Of a stretch of 64,000 nt of DNA, positions 62,588 to 64,000 are shown in pieces. The DNA lies in the NCBI GenBank assembly GCA_963741625.1, contig CAVUIT010000009.1, positions 372,001-436,000 on the forward strand, read 5' to 3'. The notes beneath the pieces are model-generated. The model searched no databases. It was not told the origin of the DNA and was given only the letters and a program-made list of their open reading frames with translations. Both the position numbers and the translations under genes were made by a program. This DNA comes from CAWBBA01 sp963741625. Its GTDB lineage: Bacteria > Desulfobacterota > Desulfomonilia > Desulfomonilales > Desulfomonilaceae. Numbering within the stretch: the stretch's first letter is position 1; every line of letters begins with the position of its first letter.

Positions 62588-62902
62588 TCAAGCCTTTATC
62601 TCGACGTCCACGCCAGGCGAGAGGTCCAACTTCATCAAGGCATCGAGCGTCTGCTGGGTAGGTTCCAGAATATCCAGCAACCGCTTGTGAACCCTTATCT
62701 CGAACTGCTCACGGGACTTCTTGTCAATATGGGGGGACCGCAACACCGTATACTTGTGAATTCTCGTGGGGAGAGGTATAGGGCCGGCGACCTTCGCTCC
62801 AGTTCGCCAGGCCGTGTCTACGATCTCAGCCGCGGATTGGTCAAGGAGCTTGTGATCGTAGGCCTTCAGCCTGATCCTTATTTTAAGAGCTTGCACTTCC
62901 AT
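62588..62902 (-). CDS. rpsJ: 30S ribosomal protein S10
   Basis: A 104-residue S10: IRIRLKAYDHKLLDQSAAEI, GPIPLPTRIHKYTVLRSPHI and the SREQFEIRVHKRLLDI block. Also the NusE antitermination factor in known systems. First gene after tuf. Confidence 0.97.
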   Translation of the reverse strand: MEVQALKIRIRLKAYDHKLLDQSAAEIVDTAWRTGAKVAGPIPLPTRIHKYTVLRSPHIDKKSREQFEIRVHKRLLDILEPTQQTLDALMKLDLSPGVDVEIKA

Positions 62903-62943
62903 GCTTAAAACCTCTCACTAGGCAGCGACAACTCCAAGTTCCG

Positions 62944-64000
62944 CTACTCGATTATTTCTGAAACGACGCCGGCTCCGACGGTCCTCCCGCCTTCCCGGAT
63001 CGCAAAACGAAGCTCCTTCTCCATGGCAATGGGGGTGATCAGATGACCCTCGAGCGAGACATTGTCCCCCGGCATCACCATCTCAATCCCTTCGGGCAAC
63101 GTTATGATCCCGGTCACGTCGGTGGTACGGAAGTAGAACTGAGGTCGGTATCCGTTGAAAAACGGCGTGTGCCGGCCGCCTTCTTCCTTGGCCAGTATGT
63201 ACGTCTCGGCCTTGAACTTCGTGTGCGGGGTGATGGAGCCCGGATGGGCCACTACCTGGCCACGCTCGACCTCCTCACGCTTGATACCCCTTAAGAGAAG
63301 ACCCACATTGTCTCCCGCCTCACCCGAATCCAACACCTTGCGGAACATCTCCACTCCGGTGCAGACCGTCTTGCGGGTCTCACGAATACCTACGATCTCC
63401 ACCTCTTCGCTCACCTTGATCCGACCACGCTCCACGCGTCCGGTCACAACCGTGCCGCGACCTGATATGCTGAAGACGTCCTCCACAGGCATAAGAAACG
63501 GCTTGTCCGTCTCGCGAATAGGCACCGGAATATAAGAGTCCACCGCATCCATAAGCTCAAGTATGCACTTGGCGTCAGGATGGGCAGGATCGCCCGACTC
63601 AAGGGCCTTGAGCGCGCTACCCTTCACTATGGGAATGTCATCGCCGGGGAATTCATACGAACTCAAAAGCTCCCGAAGCTCCAACTCCACCAGCTCGATA
63701 AGCTCGGGATCATCCACCATGTCCGTCTTGTTCAAAAAGACCACTATATAAGGAACACCCACCTGGCGGGCCAGAAGTATATGCTCTCTCGTCTGAGGCA
63801 TGGGACCGTCATTGGCCCCAACCACTAAGATAGCACCGTCCATCTGCGCTGCACCGGTTATCATGTTCTTGATGTAGTCAGCATGACCCGGACAGTCCAC
63901 ATGCGCATAGTGTCGCTTGTCCGTCTGATATTCCACATGCGCCGTCGCTATGGTGATGCCGCGCTCCTTCTCCTCAGGTGCCTTGTCTATCTCCTCAAAC
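62944..64000 (-). CDS. tuf: Elongation factor Tu (partial; N-terminus beyond window)
   Basis: EF-Tu delivers aminoacyl-tRNA to the ribosome. The visible 352 codons begin inside domain I at EEIDKAPEEKERGITIATAH and include the G3 motif DCPGHADYIKNM, G4 FLNKTDMVD, and domains II and III (GRGTVVTGRVERGRIKVSEE; TPFFNGYRPQFYFRTTDVTG; AIREGGRTVGAGVVSEIIE). The P-loop and start lie past position 64000. Next to rpsJ, as in most str/S10 arrangements. Confidence 0.97.
   Translation of the reverse strand, partial: FEEIDKAPEEKERGITIATAHVEYQTDKRHYAHVDCPGHADYIKNMITGAAQMDGAILVVGANDGPMPQTREHILLARQVGVPYIVVFLNKTDMVDDPELIELVELELRELLSSYEFPGDDIPIVKGSALKALESGDPAHPDAKCILELMDAVDSYIPVPIRETDKPFLMPVEDVFSISGRGTVVTGRVERGRIKVSEEVEIVGIRETRKTVCTGVEMFRKVLDSGEAGDNVGLLLRGIKREEVERGQVVAHPGSITPHTKFKAETYILAKEEGGRHTPFFNGYRPQFYFRTTDVTGIITLPEGIEMVMPGDNVSLEGHLITPIAMEKELRFAIREGGRTVGAGVVSEIIE

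Overview
The window looks like a chromosomal segment of a Gram-negative anaerobe, most likely a sulfate-reducing or syntrophic member of the Desulfobacterota (the former Deltaproteobacteria). The evidence is a complete pyruvate-type 2-oxoacid:ferredoxin oxidoreductase operon, a fused FAD/Fe-S D-lactate (glycolate)-type dehydrogenase with CCG domains, an AtoE short-chain fatty acid carrier, zinc-type S14, type IV pilus pilMNOP, an exosortase-associated TIGR04073 protein, and outer-membrane features. The lineage assignment is inference. No rRNA, tRNA, CRISPR array or complete IS element was seen.

Layout. 1-2740: a partial rhodanese/ferritin-like gene with an in-frame UGA exactly at the catalytic Cys position (predicted selenoprotein), a frameshifted SagB-type twin nitroreductase, a large palindromic repeat and a ferritin-like protein. 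2781-7821: flotillin plus His-rich NfeD, an M48 Ste24-like protease and AtoE. 8229-14153: an SGNH hydrolase, a lone FtsX/MacB-type permease, an isolated LivH/LivK pair, a MITE-like element and a Gfo/Idh oxidoreductase. 14245-16931: hisG-hisI, two small uncharacterised genes and a TIGR04073 protein. 16992-19116: an ECF sigma, ZAS anti-sigma, trxA, trxB redox operon. 19362-27133: sirtuin, outer membrane protein, smc, and an unknown gene coupled to a TPR/aspartic protease. 27276-31011: M16 peptidase, pnp, rpsO. 31942-41059: the FAD/Fe-S dehydrogenase, wecG-like transferase, uvrC, and an HTH gene followed by the porGDAB operon. 41397-48139: DUF2156 protein, glycosyltransferase, a 58-residue gene, pilP-O-N-M, ftsB-like gene and a lone ECF-type ATPase. 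48403-64000: the S10-spc-alpha ribosomal superoperon, all on the minus strand, from partial tuf to rplQ, with secY, adk and rpoA.

How the genes work together. The ribosomal/secY/adk/rpoA block is housekeeping and tightly coupled: many ATGA or TGATG overlaps. The por operon and the FAD/Fe-S dehydrogenase point to an energy metabolism in which lactate or a similar 2-hydroxyacid is oxidised to a 2-oxoacid and then to acyl-CoA with reduced ferredoxin. The sigma/ZAS/thioredoxin operon has the shape of a self-contained disulfide-stress circuit.

Caveat on quality. At least twelve apparent single-base frameshifts are spread over the window, two of them in the essential genes rplB and rplW (the latter directly after a TGATG-coupled start). 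Most become perfect reading frames when one base is added or removed. They are better explained by sequence/assembly indels than by decay, so apparent pseudogenes here should be read with caution. The in-frame UGA of the rhodanese is not of this kind: the frame is the same on both sides. Intergenic regions carry a family of GC-rich palindromic, mosaic repeats.
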